From the NCBI RefSeq assembly GCF_026242055.1, contig NZ_JAPJDL010000009.1, forward strand, positions 251,390 through 315,389: DNA of 64,000 nucleotides, read 5' to 3'. The position numbers were made by a program, and so were the translations under genes. The stretch's first letter is position 1. Every line of letters begins with the position of its first letter. Below the pieces are notes generated by a model. That model was not told the DNA's origin and searched no databases. It saw nothing but the letters and a program-made list of their open reading frames with translations. This document shows positions 1-10,156 of this stretch, piece by piece. Source of the DNA: Lentzea sp. NEAU-D7 (GTDB taxonomy: Bacteria; Actinomycetota; Actinomycetes; Mycobacteriales; Pseudonocardiaceae).

Positions 1-576
<576 letters not shown>

Positions 577-777
577 TCAGTTGTGCGCGGTGTCCTGCTG
601 GACCAGGTCGATGCGCTGGTTGGCCGCCACGACGGGGGCCGGCTTGCGGCGCCTCACCAGGCCGTAGACCAGACCGCCCACGCCCGCGGTGACCGCGATC
701 AGACCCACGGGACCAGCAGCGGTACCGGTCATGCTGCTCTCGACCGCCGCGCTCAGAACCAGACTCATGCCGTGCAC
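577..777 (-). CDS. small single-span membrane protein
   Basis: Sixty-six-residue protein of unknown function. One hydrophobic segment (about residues 22-41, rich in Gly, Val and Leu) is followed by a basic RRRKP stretch, so the C-terminus probably faces the cytoplasm. The GTG at 777 is chosen because GGAGG lies 8 nt upstream (786-790); the ATG at 768 is possible but more distant from it. It sits just ahead of trpS on the same strand. No domain is recognised, but a good Shine-Dalgarno sequence and coherent composition support a real gene. Confidence 0.55.
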   Translation of the reverse strand: MHGMSLVLSAAVESSMTGTAAGPVGLIAVTAGVGGLVYGLVRRRKPAPVVAANQRIDLVQQDTAHN

Positions 778-847
778 TTGCCGAGCCTCCCCAAGGCACA
801 GGCCCACCCCGGAACGGGTGAACCTCGCTGACTGATTGGCCGCCAAG

Positions 848-864
848 CTACCGATGACCGGTAG
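848..864. promoter_or_regulatory. short inverted repeat CTACCG-N5-CGGTAG
   Basis: Perfect 6-bp arms with a 5-bp spacer lie between the fbiC stop and the small membrane-protein gene. It could be an operator or a weak stem-loop. No regulator is identified. Confidence 0.25.
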
Positions 865-891
865 CGTCTATGCGCCGAATCAGACTATCGG

Positions 892-3414
892 TCATGGATG
901 ATCGGATCGCACTCGCCCATATGTCGTAGTCCGCTGACGGGCGTTACGCCCTGCTAGTGAAGCCAGCGTCTGAAGCTCACTCACAGTGCGCGCCGACCCG
1001 TGTTCGGATCCCGCCATGCGGCTGATGGTCTCCTCCATCAACGTGCCGCCGATGTCGTTCGCGCCGCCGTTGAGGATCTCCGCGGTGCCCTCGTCACCGA
1101 GCTTCACCCAGGAGCACTGGATGTTGTCGACGCGGCCGTGCAACGCCAGCCGTGCGAACGCGTGCACGGCCCGGTTGTCGCGGCGGGACGGGCCGGGACG
1201 GGCGACTCCGGCCAGGTAGATCGGGGCGTTGCGGTGCACGAACGGCAGCGCGACGAACTCGGTGAGCCCGCCTGTGCGGTCCTGCAGGTCCGCGAGCACC
1301 CGGAAGTGCGTGAGCCAGTGGCCGGGGTGGTCGACGTGGCCGTACATCATCGTCGAGGACGAACGGATGCCCAGCTCGTGGGCGGTGCCGACGACCTCGA
1401 GCCAGGTCGCGGTCGGCAGCTTGCCCTTGGTCAGCACCCACCGCACGTCGTCGTCGAGGATCTCGGCCGCGGTGCCCGGAATCGTGTCGAGGCCGGCTTC
1501 CTTCAGCTCCGTGAGCCACTCGCGGATGCTCACGCCCGCCTTGGCCGCGGCGGAGACGATCTCCATCGGGCTGAACGCGTGGACGTGCATCCCGGGCAGG
1601 CGCTTCTTGATCGCGCGCACGACGTCGGCGTAGTACGTCACCGGCAGCTTGGGGTCGATGCCGCCCTGCATGCAGACCTCGGTGGCGCCGTCGTCCCACG
1701 CCTCCTGCGCGCGGTCGGCGACCTCCTCGGCCGAGAGCCGGAACGCGTCCGCGTCGCGCTCGCGCTGGGCGAAGGCGCAGAAGCGGCACCCGACGTAGCA
1801 GACGTTGGAGAAGTTGATGTTCCGGTTGACCACGTACGTGACGTCGTCGCCGACCACCTCGCGGCGCAGGTCGTCGGCGAGCCGGGTCATCTCCTCCAGC
1901 GCGTCGCCGTCCGCGGTCAGCAGCGCCATCGCGGCGTCGGTGTCGCCGAGCAACGCTCCCGGGTCGTTCGCGGCGATCTTCAGTCCACGTTGGACGTCTT
2001 CGGAGAGCCGTTGCGGCGCAACGGGAATCTTCAGCTCGTCCCAGTCGCCGTAGACCTCGTCGAAGTCTCCGCGGCGGTCGCTCGTGCGGCCTTCGGTGTC
2101 GATGGCGGTGTGGAGGTCCGCGCGGCCGAACGTGTCGAGCCCGCCGTCCGGCTCCTGCCACTCGCGGCCGATCACCGGGGCGTCGGGGTTCGCGAGACCG
2201 TTTTCCAGTGCCAGCGCGGAAACGTGCGCCGTGAGGCGGGTGTCGATCCACTGCCCCGCCGCCGCGCGGACGTAGCGCGGGTAGACGTTCAGCCGTTCCT
2301 GCAAGGAGAAACCGGCTTCCGCGGTGATCTCCGCGAGCTGGTCGACCTGGGGCCACGGCTTCTCGGGGTTCACGTGGTCCGGCGTGATCGGCGAGACGCC
2401 GCCCCAGTCGTCGACGCCCGCGCGCAGCATGAGATCGAACTCGCCACCGACGAGGTTCGGCGGTGCCTGCACGCTCACGGTCGACGGCATCACCAGGCGT
2501 GCCACGGCGATCGTCGCCGCGAGCTCCGTCAGGTCGGCGTCGGGCATGCCGCGCATCGCCGTGTCCGGCTTGGCGCGGAAGTTCTGGATGATGACTTCCT
2601 GGATGTGCCCGTACTGCTTCGCGATCTGACGCATCGCGAGCAACGACTCGGCGCGCTCGGCGAGCGTCTCGCCGATGCCGATCAGGATCCCGGTGGTGAA
2701 CGGGACGTTCACGCGGCCGGCGTCGGTGAGGACGCGCAGCCGGACGGCGGGATCCTTGTCGGGGCTGCCGTAGTGCGGGCCGCCCTTCTCGCTCCACAGC
2801 CGCTCGGCCGTGGTCTCGAGCATCATGCCCATGCTGGACGCGACGGGCCGCAGCCGCGTCAGCTCCTCCCAGCTCAGCACGCCGGGGTTGAGGTGCGGCA
2901 GCAGGCCGGTCTCCTCCAGCACCGCGATGGCGCTGGCCCTGACGTAGTCCAAAGTGGACTCGTAGCCGCGGGCGTCCAGCCACTCCTTCGCGGCGGGCCA
3001 GCGGTCCTCCGGCCGGTCGCCGAGCGTGAAAAGGGCTTCCTTGCAGCCCTGCGCGGCGCCGGCGCGGGCGATCGCCAGCACCTCGTCGCGTTCGAGGAAC
3101 GCGGCGGGCAGCTTGTGCGGCACCGTCGCGAACGTGCAGTAGTGGCACCTGTCCCGGCACAGCCTCGTCAGCGGGATGAACACCGACCGGCTGTACGTGA
3201 CGATCCCGGCACGCCCCTCGGCGAGCAGGTGCGCGTCCCTCACCTTGCCCGCCGCTGTCAGCAACGCGTCCAGGTCGTCCTCGCGCGCATGCAGCAACAC
3301 GGCGGCTTCCGTCGCGTCGAGCACGGCACCGTCGGAGGCCCTGCGCAGCGCACGCCGCATGGCCGCCGCGCTCGGGCGGGGCTGCGGTGGGGTTAGCGAG
3401 ATGTCCACTGCCAC
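892..3414 (-). CDS. fbiC: bifunctional FO synthase (CofG-CofH fusion)
   Basis: Makes 7,8-didemethyl-8-hydroxy-5-deazariboflavin (FO), the chromophore of coenzyme F420, from tyrosine and 5-amino-6-ribitylamino-uracil. Two radical SAM halves are fused. The CofG half has CRDRCHYC near residue 86 and the CofH half has CYVGCRFC near residue 539, each giving the CxxxCxxC cluster motif. The full length of about 840 aa matches actinobacterial FbiC. The GTG at 3414 is preferred over the GTG at 3456 because a TAAGGT box ends 7 nt upstream and no Shine-Dalgarno sequence is present, as expected for a leaderless mRNA. A likely F420-linked protein lies at 15941-16276. Confidence 0.95.
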   Translation of the reverse strand: MAVDISLTPPQPRPSAAAMRRALRRASDGAVLDATEAAVLLHAREDDLDALLTAAGKVRDAHLLAEGRAGIVTYSRSVFIPLTRLCRDRCHYCTFATVPHKLPAAFLERDEVLAIARAGAAQGCKEALFTLGDRPEDRWPAAKEWLDARGYESTLDYVRASAIAVLEETGLLPHLNPGVLSWEELTRLRPVASSMGMMLETTAERLWSEKGGPHYGSPDKDPAVRLRVLTDAGRVNVPFTTGILIGIGETLAERAESLLAMRQIAKQYGHIQEVIIQNFRAKPDTAMRGMPDADLTELAATIAVARLVMPSTVSVQAPPNLVGGEFDLMLRAGVDDWGGVSPITPDHVNPEKPWPQVDQLAEITAEAGFSLQERLNVYPRYVRAAAGQWIDTRLTAHVSALALENGLANPDAPVIGREWQEPDGGLDTFGRADLHTAIDTEGRTSDRRGDFDEVYGDWDELKIPVAPQRLSEDVQRGLKIAANDPGALLGDTDAAMALLTADGDALEEMTRLADDLRREVVGDDVTYVVNRNINFSNVCYVGCRFCAFAQRERDADAFRLSAEEVADRAQEAWDDGATEVCMQGGIDPKLPVTYYADVVRAIKKRLPGMHVHAFSPMEIVSAAAKAGVSIREWLTELKEAGLDTIPGTAAEILDDDVRWVLTKGKLPTATWLEVVGTAHELGIRSSSTMMYGHVDHPGHWLTHFRVLADLQDRTGGLTEFVALPFVHRNAPIYLAGVARPGPSRRDNRAVHAFARLALHGRVDNIQCSWVKLGDEGTAEILNGGANDIGGTLMEETISRMAGSEHGSARTVSELQTLASLAGRNARQRTTTYGRVRSDHP

Positions 3415-3421
3415 GTAACCG

Positions 3422-3427
3422 ACCTTA
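3422..3427 (-). promoter_or_regulatory. probable -10 box of fbiC (TAAGGT), leaderless
   Basis: TAAGGT lies 7 nt before the GTG start with no Shine-Dalgarno sequence between them. This spacing would place the transcription start at or near the start codon. Confidence 0.45.
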
Positions 3428-3477
3428 GGCCGCCAAAATTCCTGACTACCTCGCACAGGGTGTGGGACATCCCACTG

Positions 3478-5136
3478 TCAGCGCACCGCGACGAGCAGTT
3501 CCGCGTTCCGGTCGAGCGGTGTGCCGAGCGGGTTCGTCCGCGAATGGATGTCGTTGTAGGTGAACTCCCGGCAGAGGCTCGCGAGGGCGGTGTCGCTGCG
3601 GTCGTCGTAGTCCGCCTGGTAGGGCGCGTCCGCTTCGAGCAACGTCGTGAACAGCGACAACGTGCCGTCGCCGTTGTCCGCCACCTCGATCACGCGGGCG
3701 TGCTGCGGGTAGTCGACGTGCGCGGCGGTGTTGATCTCCCAGAAGCTCCTGGACGGTGTGCCGTGCCGATGCGGGGTGATCACGTTGCGGTGCGTGTGGC
3801 CGTTGACCCACGCCAGCACGTTCGGGAAGCGGTGCAGGAGGTTGACCAACGCGTCGCCGTTCATCCGCGGGTCCAACGGGCGGCGCTTGTCCGGCAGCAC
3901 GTTGCCCATCGTCGTGCTCGTGTGGTGGCTGAAGAGCACGAACAGTTCGTCGGTGACGTTCTGCCGTTGCGGCAGACCGAGCCAGTCGTAGTAGAGCGAA
4001 CTGTTGCGCTTGAGGGTCCTCTCGATCCAGTTGAGCTGGTGCAGCCCGATGGAGCCCGTGGAGAACCCGGCGAGGTTCGTGGTGTCCATGCTGATGCCGG
4101 TGACGCCAGGCGCCATCCGGAACGTGTAGAAGACGTCGACGCCGTCCGCGTTGGCGTCCGTGTAGCCGTGCCCGCCCGTCGGCAGATGCTTGCGCACGTA
4201 CTCACTGGTGTTGAAGAGCCTGCGCCTGCTGTCCGGCGTCACGGTCCGGACGACGCCGCCACTCGCGAGGATGGCCATCGCTTCCGGGATCGCCTTGGGG
4301 TCGTTGAACGCTTGCGCGACCTTCGCGTTCTGCACGGGGTCACCGAACCCGACGATCTTCTTGCTGCCGGTGTACCAGCCGTCGAGCAGTCCATCCGGCA
4401 ACGCGCCGACCACGCTGTCGTCGTGGTTGCCGATCGTGGAGTACCAGGGGATGTCCAGGCCGGGGCTGCTGAACTCCCGCACCGCCGCGTCGAGCAGACC
4501 CTGGAGCTGCGGGAATCCCGCCGCCTTGTAGTCGTCGCTGCCGCTCAGGTCCGGCTGCCAGAACGTGCTGATGCCCGCGTTCTGCACGCCCTCGTACCGC
4601 GAGTCGCCGGTGTTCGGCATGATGCGGCCGCCGTTGAGGACCGCGAGGTACCAGTCGAGCTCGATGTGCTCGTGGTTGTCGGTGTTGTCGCCGGTCGTCA
4701 TGAGGAAGTCGAAGGGCCTGCCGGTCAGCGGCCCTCGGCGAACGGCGTTGACGCGGCGGACCAGCGACGTCGAACCCTGGGTCGTCAGCGCCTCCTGCGG
4801 CCGGTGCGCGCTGGAACCCATGATCGGGTGCAGGTACTCGAACCGCAGCGGGCTCTGCGCGTCGCAGATGTGCATGTCGCTGAACTGCACGAAGCTGGTG
4901 AGCGCCCGGCGCCGGGCTTCCCGGTTCACCTTGGCCGCGACGAGGTCGCTGCGCACGACCGTCGGCCAGCCCGGCCCCGCGGTGAGCCTGCGGTAACCGC
5001 TGGTGCCGATCGGCGTGGCCGTCATGTCGAGCGTCGTGCCCGCGGTCGACGCAAACGCTTGGCGGTCCAGGAGCGGCACGCCCGCGGCGCCCACGCCCAT
5101 CGCCAGGAGGAACGAACGCCGGTTGAACCCTGCCAT
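3478..5136 (-). CDS. TAT-exported calcineurin-like metallophosphoesterase
   Basis: Exported phosphoesterase of about 552 aa. The N-terminus carries a twin-arginine signal (NRRSFLLAMGVGAAG), so it should be exported folded. Calcineurin-like metal motifs appear in order: FSDMH near residue 85, GDNTDN near 149, GNHDD near 236, then SHH and NGHTHRN in the last third. The layout matches the actinobacterial TIGR03767-type phosphoesterases; the substrate is unknown. The ATG at 5136 is chosen because a G-rich sequence precedes it and the signal peptide then begins normally; the upstream ATG at 5154 has no ribosome site. The gene stands alone between fbiC and the xth cluster. Confidence 0.85.
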   Translation of the reverse strand: MAGFNRRSFLLAMGVGAAGVPLLDRQAFASTAGTTLDMTATPIGTSGYRRLTAGPGWPTVVRSDLVAAKVNREARRRALTSFVQFSDMHICDAQSPLRFEYLHPIMGSSAHRPQEALTTQGSTSLVRRVNAVRRGPLTGRPFDFLMTTGDNTDNHEHIELDWYLAVLNGGRIMPNTGDSRYEGVQNAGISTFWQPDLSGSDDYKAAGFPQLQGLLDAAVREFSSPGLDIPWYSTIGNHDDSVVGALPDGLLDGWYTGSKKIVGFGDPVQNAKVAQAFNDPKAIPEAMAILASGGVVRTVTPDSRRRLFNTSEYVRKHLPTGGHGYTDANADGVDVFYTFRMAPGVTGISMDTTNLAGFSTGSIGLHQLNWIERTLKRNSSLYYDWLGLPQRQNVTDELFVLFSHHTSTTMGNVLPDKRRPLDPRMNGDALVNLLHRFPNVLAWVNGHTHRNVITPHRHGTPSRSFWEINTAAHVDYPQHARVIEVADNGDGTLSLFTTLLEADAPYQADYDDRSDTALASLCREFTYNDIHSRTNPLGTPLDRNAELLVAVR

Positions 5137-5321
5137 GAGCCGCCCCCGATTCATCGATGGTGAATCGTGTTCATGTTCAGGGAGCGGGCGGGTTGAATCG
5201 AGCCGTCAGCTGGGTGACAAGAGCGATAAAGGCTGGTCGGGCTGGGTCAGTCGGAGTACCGGCGGCGGGCACCTCGCGGTTGACGACCTCGTCGCCCGCT
5301 CCGCCACCGGAAAGGCATGCC

Positions 5322-5459
5322 ATGGCCGAGGACGAGTTCAAGTTCACCGACGAGCGGCGGCATGGAAGCGCACGACAAACCGCGAGTCGGCGCTTTGAGG
5401 TCCGACCAGGAGCGAGGATGATCGAGCACAAGCCCGAGCAGCAGACCCGCTGCCCCTGA
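5322..5459 (+). CDS. possible 45-residue protein
   Basis: Small hydrophilic ORF beginning MAEDEFKFTDERR. Support is limited to a good ribosome site (GGAAAGG, 6 nt before the ATG) and isolation in an otherwise gene-free gap. It ends one base before the convergent exonuclease III stop. No family is recognised, and the second half is basic and low in hydrophobic residues, so it may not be translated. Confidence 0.3.
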   Translation: MAEDEFKFTDERRHGSARQTASRRFEVRPGARMIEHKPEQQTRCP

Positions 5460-6254
5460 TCAGTCGCCGTAGACGACGGTCACCGGGGCGTGGTCCGACC
5501 AGCGCTCGGCATACGTCGCCGCCCGCTCCACCACCGCGGTCCGCGCCCGGCCGGCCAGCCCGTCCGTCGCGACCTGGTAGTCGATGCGCCACCCGGAGTC
5601 GTTGTCGAACGCCTTGCCCCGGTACGACCACCACGAGTACGGCCCGACCACGTCGGGGTGCAGCGCGCGCATCACGTCGTTGTACCCGGAGGCGAACACG
5701 GACGTCATCCACTCCCGCTCGTACGGCAGGAAGCCGGACTCCTTCTGGTTCGTCTTCCAGTTCTTCAGGTCCGCCTGCTGGTGCGCGATGTTCCAGTCGC
5801 CGCACACGAGCACCTCACGGCCCGAGACGGCCGCCTTCTCCCGCAGCGACACCAGGTACGGCAGGAAGGCCGCCATGAAGCGGTCCTTCTCGTCCTGCTT
5901 CTCGGTGCCGACGTCGCCGGACGGCAGGTACAGCGAGGCGACGACGACGCCGGGCAGTTCGATCTCCAGGTAGCGGCCGCTCGACTCGAACTCGGCGGTG
6001 CCGAAGCCCACGCGGACCGAGGTGGGTTCGACGCGCGAGAGCACGCCGACGCCCGCGCGGCCCTTCAGCGACGACGGGGCGTACACGCCGTACCAACCGG
6101 GAGGCGAGTGGACCTCCGCAGCCAGTTCGGACGGCTCGGCGCGGACCTCCTGCAGGCACACCACATCGGCCGAGGACGTGGCGAGCCACTCCAGGTAGCC
6201 CTTCTTCGCGGCGGCGCGCAGACCGTTGACGTTGACCGTGGAGACCGTGAGCAC
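5460..6254 (-). CDS. xth: exodeoxyribonuclease III / AP endonuclease
   Basis: Cuts DNA 5' of abasic sites and removes 3' blocking groups in base excision repair. The 264-residue product has the Exo III/AP endonuclease signatures in order: NVNGLRAA, LQEVRA with the metal-binding Glu, YLPSGD, CGDWNIAH, WRIDYQ and the C-terminal SDHAPV with the catalytic Asp-His. The GTG at 6254 gives the usual family length. A TAGGCT box lies 8 nt upstream, overlapping the stop of the preceding small gene by its TAG, so the gene may be both in an operon and separately transcribed. Confidence 0.92.
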   Translation of the reverse strand: MLTVSTVNVNGLRAAAKKGYLEWLATSSADVVCLQEVRAEPSELAAEVHSPPGWYGVYAPSSLKGRAGVGVLSRVEPTSVRVGFGTAEFESSGRYLEIELPGVVVASLYLPSGDVGTEKQDEKDRFMAAFLPYLVSLREKAAVSGREVLVCGDWNIAHQQADLKNWKTNQKESGFLPYEREWMTSVFASGYNDVMRALHPDVVGPYSWWSYRGKAFDNDSGWRIDYQVATDGLAGRARTAVVERAATYAERWSDHAPVTVVYGD

Positions 6255-6262
6255 GACGAGGG

Positions 6263-6268
6263 AGCCTA
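6263..6268 (-). promoter_or_regulatory. possible -10 box of xth (TAGGCT)
   Basis: TAGGCT is 8 nt before the GTG start, and no Shine-Dalgarno sequence is present. Its TAG is also the stop codon of the upstream ORF, so chance is harder to exclude here. Confidence 0.3.
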
Positions 6269-6484
6269 CTGGGAGGCCAGGCCCCAGGGCTTCGGGTACT
6301 CGGCGCCGCAGCCGGCGCAGTGGGCCGTCAGGTCCAGGTAGCCGACGAGGGTGGCCATCTCGTCGCGGGGCAGTGCCAGCTGGCGCTCGCCGTAGACCTC
6401 GGTGTAGAGGCCCTGCCACTCGGGCTCACAGGAGCACTGCGTGACGCTCTTGGCCCTGCCCCACCGGAACATGTTCCGCAACAT
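6266..6484 (-). CDS. small cysteine-containing protein upstream of xth
   Basis: Seventy-two-residue protein of unknown function. It contains CSCEPEW in the middle and HCAGCGAEY near the C-terminus, which could form a zinc-binding four-cysteine site. The stop lies 11 nt before the xth start on the same strand, which suggests cotranscription. Starts at residue 1 or at MFRW (residue 5) are both possible. Confidence 0.65.
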   Translation of the reverse strand: MLRNMFRWGRAKSVTQCSCEPEWQGLYTEVYGERQLALPRDEMATLVGYLDLTAHCAGCGAEYPKPWGLASQ

Positions 6485-6514
6485 GCCCGCAAGTCTGCCA
6501 GAACGCCCTGGTGG

Positions 6515-6826
6515 CTACCTGCAGGTCGAGTCGCTGGTCAGCGCGACGAACGACTGGCTCACCCAGCGGCGGTCGCTCAGCATCCGGTAGCCGTTCTCGA
6601 CGCGCGCCTGGGCGTCGGTCACCGCGTCGCGCGGCATGGTCGAGACGATCGGCTGCATGTCGCCCGGGCCGGAGCGGACGTTGAGGATGTCCGCGGTCAC
6701 CGTGACCTTGCAGATCTCCGCGCTCTTGTCGCTGCCCATCTGCTTGCCGCCGTTCGCGGCGTACATCACGCCCGCGACCCCGAGCACACCGATGACGATC
6801 ATTCCCCGAACCGGTACACCGAACAT
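6515..6826 (-). CDS. membrane-anchored protein with bacterial SH3-like domain
   Basis: A 103-residue protein with an N-terminal hydrophobic segment (about residues 8-22, signal or anchor) followed by an SH3-like fold recognised from ADILNVRSGPG and the closing RRWVSQSFV. Such domains usually bind cell wall or protein ligands outside the membrane. Two Cys residues may form a disulfide. The ATG at 6826 is used because GGAAGG lies 7 nt upstream; the frame is open further but has no ribosome site there. Confidence 0.7.
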   Translation of the reverse strand: MFGVPVRGMIVIGVLGVAGVMYAANGGKQMGSDKSAEICKVTVTADILNVRSGPGDMQPIVSTMPRDAVTDAQARVENGYRMLSDRRWVSQSFVALTSDSTCR

Positions 6827-6948
6827 GACGCTGCCTTCCGCCCGCACAAAGCCCTGGAACAGCAGATATAGCGGCTGCGAGACCTGTGTGGACGGCTCGG
6901 CGCGGCAACCACCCGCAAGAGGAACCGACCGGGTGACGGGCAACGAGA

Positions 6949-6979
6949 AAGGCCACCCCGGCGTGACCGGGGTGGCCTT
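6949..6979 (-). terminator. intrinsic terminator after icd
   Basis: Perfect 13-bp stem (AAGGCCACCCCGG) with a 5-nt loop, followed on the minus strand by TTTCTCGTTG. It lies 22 bp beyond the icd stop. Confidence 0.85.
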
Positions 6980-7001
6980 CTCACGTGCTCGGATCAGGCG
7001 A

Positions 7002-8225
7002 TCAGAACGACGCCATCTTCTTCTTGAGGTTCTCGTCGAGCGCGGCGAGGAAGTCCTCGGTGGTCAGCCACGCCTGGTCCTTGCTGATCAGCAGGGCCAG
7101 GTCCTTGGTCATCTGACCGGCCTCGACGGTCTCGATCACGACCTCCTCGAGCGCCTCGGCGAAGCGGATCACCTCGGGGGTGCCGTCCAGCTTGCCGCGG
7201 TGCATGAGGCCACGGGTCCACGCGTAGATCGACGCGATGGGGTTCGTGGAGGTCGGCTTGCCGGCCTGGTGCTGGCGGAAGTGACGCGTCACGGTGCCGT
7301 GCGCGGCCTCGGCCTCGACCGTCTTGCCGTCCGGGGTCATCAGGACCGACGTCATGAGGCCGAGCGAGCCGAAGCCCTGCGCGACCGTGTCGGACTGGAC
7401 GTCACCGTCGTAGTTCTTGCACGCCCAGACGTAGCCGCCCTCCCACTTCATGGCCGCTGCGACCATGTCGTCGATGAGGCGGTGCTCGTAGGTGAGGCCC
7501 TTGGCGTCGAACTCCGCCTTGAACTCCTCGTTGAACACGCGCTCGAAGATGTCCTTGAAGGCGCCGTCGTAGGCCTTCAGGATCGTGTTCTTCGTCGACA
7601 TGTAGACGGGGTAGCCCCGCTGCAGGCCGTAGGAGAAGGAGGCGCGGGCGAAGTCCTCGATGGACTTGTTGTAGTTGTACATGCCCATCGCCACACCGCC
7701 CTCCGCCGGGAACTCGGTGACGACGTGCTCGATCGGGTCCGAGCCGTCCTCCGGCTGGAACGTGATCGTGAGCTTGCCGGCGCCGGGCACCTTGAAGTTG
7801 GTGGCCTTGTACTGGTCACCGTGCGCGTGACGGCCGATGATGATCGGCTTCGTCCAGCCCGGCACCAGCCGCGGGACGTTGGAGATGATGATCGGCTCGC
7901 GGAAGACGACACCGCCGAGGATGTTGCGGATCGTGCCGTTCGGCGAGACCCACATCTTCTTGAGGCCGAACTCCTCGACGCGCGCCTCGTCCGGCGTGAT
8001 CGTGGCGCACTTGACGCCGACGCCGTGCTTCTTGATGGCGTTCGCGGCGTCGATCGTGACCTGGTCGTCGGTCGCGTCCCGGTGCTCGATGCCCAGGTCG
8101 TAGTACTCCAGGGTGACGTCCAGGTACGGGTGGATCAGCTTGTCCTTGATGAACTGCCAGATGATCCGGGTCATCTCGTCGCCGTCGAGCTCGACGACGG
8201 TGCCCTGAACCTTGATCTTGCCCAT
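7002..8225 (-). CDS. icd: NADP-dependent isocitrate dehydrogenase
   Basis: Oxidative decarboxylation of isocitrate to 2-oxoglutarate in the TCA cycle, giving NADPH. The 407-residue length and sequence ([14 protein letters not shown] at the start, the substrate region [16 protein letters not shown], and [18 protein letters not shown] with metal-binding Asp residues) fit the homodimeric eukaryote-like class. GGAGTT precedes the ATG. It is monocistronic, with a strong terminator immediately downstream. Confidence 0.96.
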   Translation of the reverse strand: MGKIKVQGTVVELDGDEMTRIIWQFIKDKLIHPYLDVTLEYYDLGIEHRDATDDQVTIDAANAIKKHGVGVKCATITPDEARVEEFGLKKMWVSPNGTIRNILGGVVFREPIIISNVPRLVPGWTKPIIIGRHAHGDQYKATNFKVPGAGKLTITFQPEDGSDPIEHVVTEFPAEGGVAMGMYNYNKSIEDFARASFSYGLQRGYPVYMSTKNTILKAYDGAFKDIFERVFNEEFKAEFDAKGLTYEHRLIDDMVAAAMKWEGGYVWACKNYDGDVQSDTVAQGFGSLGLMTSVLMTPDGKTVEAEAAHGTVTRHFRQHQAGKPTSTNPIASIYAWTRGLMHRGKLDGTPEVIRFAEALEEVVIETVEAGQMTKDLALLISKDQAWLTTEDFLAALDENLKKKMASF

Positions 8226-8304
8226 AACTCCGGGCGCTCCTCTCGCGACGATGCAAGCAAGACAAGCGTACTGGTAAACCGTCCACCCGTGCCTGCGACC
8301 CTGG

Positions 8305-9147
8305 TTACACCGATTCAGGGTTGCGGTCGGTCGACCGGCTCACGTGTTCCCACTTGTCGATTTCCGCAGTCCGTGCCTGGTCTGCCAGGCGCACCATATC
8401 CACCGCGTCGCTGCCCAGCAGCAGACACAGCGGCGGCTCGTCCATGGCTACCACGTCGAGCATGACCTTCGCCGCCTTGGCCGGGTCACCGGGCATGTTG
8501 CCGTCGGCGCCACGCAGCAGGCCCAGCATCGCCCCGACAGTCGGAACGTAGTCCTGTCCGTGCTCGGTCACCACCAGGGAGCTGCCGGTCCAGTCCGTCT
8601 GCATGCCGCCGAGCTCGATCAACGTCGACCGGACACCGAACGGCGCGCACTCGGCGGCGAGCGTCTCGTTGAACCCGCGCAGCGCGAACTTGGACATCAC
8701 GTACGGACCGAGCCCGCCGCCCAGCGCCGTGTGCCCCGCGGTCGAACCGGCGTGCAGGAAGTGCCCGGAGCGCTGCTCGCGGAGCACGGGCAGCGCGGCG
8801 CGGGTGACGTTGACGGCGCCCCAGAGGTTGACCTCCAGCTGCTCGCGGAAGTCCTCCTCGGAGCACTCCTCGATCGAGGTGACCCGGCCGGCACCGGCGT
8901 TGTTCAGGACGACGTCGAGCCGACCGAACTCGCGCACCGCCGTCGCCACGGCCTCGCGCGCCTGAGCGGTGTCACGCACGTCGAGTGCAACAGATCTGAC
9001 CCGGTCGCCGTGTTGAGAGACGAGGTCGTCGAGATCGCGCGGGTTCCGGGCGGTCGCGACGAGCCGGTGCCCGGCGGCGAGAACCGCTTCGGCGGTCGCG
9101 CGGCCGACGCCGCGGGAACTGCCGGTGATGAGCCACACCTGCGCCAT
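8305..9147 (-). CDS. short-chain dehydrogenase/reductase
   Basis: Classical SDR oxidoreductase of 280 aa. The Rossmann glycine motif TGSSRGVG is at residues 8-15, NNAG near residue 86, and the catalytic Ser-Tyr-Lys set appears as GSTAGH followed by YVMSK. The pattern fits NADP(H)-using reductases; the substrate cannot be read from the sequence. The ATG at 9147 has AAGGAG 7 nt upstream. It is divergent from the membrane protein at 9261, and no regulator is adjacent. Confidence 0.88.
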   Translation of the reverse strand: MAQVWLITGSSRGVGRATAEAVLAAGHRLVATARNPRDLDDLVSQHGDRVRSVALDVRDTAQAREAVATAVREFGRLDVVLNNAGAGRVTSIEECSEEDFREQLEVNLWGAVNVTRAALPVLREQRSGHFLHAGSTAGHTALGGGLGPYVMSKFALRGFNETLAAECAPFGVRSTLIELGGMQTDWTGSSLVVTEHGQDYVPTVGAMLGLLRGADGNMPGDPAKAAKVMLDVVAMDEPPLCLLLGSDAVDMVRLADQARTAEIDKWEHVSRSTDRNPESV

Positions 9148-9260
9148 GTCCGAACTCCTTTGGATGGAGATGGTTGTCCGGACATATGGAGTTCCGGCTC
9201 GGGCGCCTGATACCTGCGACTACTGTTTTCACCATCGGGTGATCACTAGAAGGGACGTAA

Positions 9261-10067
9261 GTGTCAACTGGGCCAACACATGCGATGAGTGGACTGCTCG
9301 CCTGGAGCGCTGTCACCGCACTCGCGCCGAATCACCCGATCGGACAGCTCTCGCCGCAGAGCTGGGCCGTCGGTGCGGTTCTCGCCACCGGCGCGGCACT
9401 TCTGCCCGACCTCGACCACCCCGGTTCGACCATCTCGCGCACGTTCGGAGCACTGAGCAGCGGGCTGTCCGCGGGCATCAACGCGCTGAGCAGCTTCGTC
9501 TACCGGACGACGCGCCTGAAGAGGGACTCCAAGCGGGACGGCGGACATCGCGGTCTCACCCACACGCTCGTCTTCGCGTTGTTCTCCGCGGTCTTCACCG
9601 CCGCGGTCATCCAGAACAGCCAGAAGTGGGCGCTGCCGGTGCTCATGTTCGTGTTCGCCGGTCTCGCGGTGCGCGGCATCATGAACGACTGGTGCCCCAA
9701 GCAGGACGCGCTGCTGATCACCGCGGTGTCGGCGGGGATCACCTGGGCGATGATCGCGTGGACCTCGCAGACGGACGCGTCCGCCGCGGCGTGCGGGATC
9801 GCGGTCGGCGTCGGCTGTTTCGCGCACTACATCGGTGACGCGATCACCGAGCAGGGGTGCCCGATCCTGTGGCCGATCCCCATCATGGGCAAGACGTGGT
9901 ACCCGGTCGCGCCGCCGAAGATCATGCGGATGAAGACCGGCGGCGTGGTGGAGATGGCCATCGTGGGGCCGATCGTGACGATCCTGTCGATCTGGCTGGG
10001 GCTCGCCGCGTTGCAGGGAACCGGCGCCCTGCCGTTCCTGGACTGGGTGGATCTCCTTCCGGTCTAG
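9261..10067 (+). CDS. YdjM-like membrane-bound metal-dependent hydrolase
   Basis: Integral membrane protein of 268 aa with about six hydrophobic segments. Conserved polar motifs PDLDHPGS (residues 49-56) and HRGLTH (96-101) match the LexA-regulated membrane-bound hydrolase (DUF457/YdjM) family, in which Asp and His residues bind metal. The GTG at 9261 follows AAGGGA by 5 nt. No LexA box is seen upstream, so SOS control known for E. coli YdjM is not supported here. Confidence 0.8.
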   Translation: MSTGPTHAMSGLLAWSAVTALAPNHPIGQLSPQSWAVGAVLATGAALLPDLDHPGSTISRTFGALSSGLSAGINALSSFVYRTTRLKRDSKRDGGHRGLTHTLVFALFSAVFTAAVIQNSQKWALPVLMFVFAGLAVRGIMNDWCPKQDALLITAVSAGITWAMIAWTSQTDASAAACGIAVGVGCFAHYIGDAITEQGCPILWPIPIMGKTWYPVAPPKIMRMKTGGVVEMAIVGPIVTILSIWLGLAALQGTGALPFLDWVDLLPV

Positions 10068-10156
10068 TTCCACCGCTGGTCATCCGGCGGCCACCTGCAC
10101 CACACCCGATCGGCCTAACCTCCACGGACCCCGACCCGTCGCGTGGAGGTTCAGCC

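Noticed and set aside
1000..3396. Long open frames on the plus strand opposite fbiC (798 codons) and similar antisense frames opposite most genes
   Set aside because: They mirror high-GC coding on the other strand, lack ribosome sites and give Arg/Ala/Pro/Val-rich low-complexity proteins. The opposite strand has clear family motifs.
9148..9260. LexA box before the YdjM-like gene
   Set aside because: E. coli YdjM is SOS-regulated, but no TCGAAC-N4-GTTCGA or close match is present in this intergenic region.
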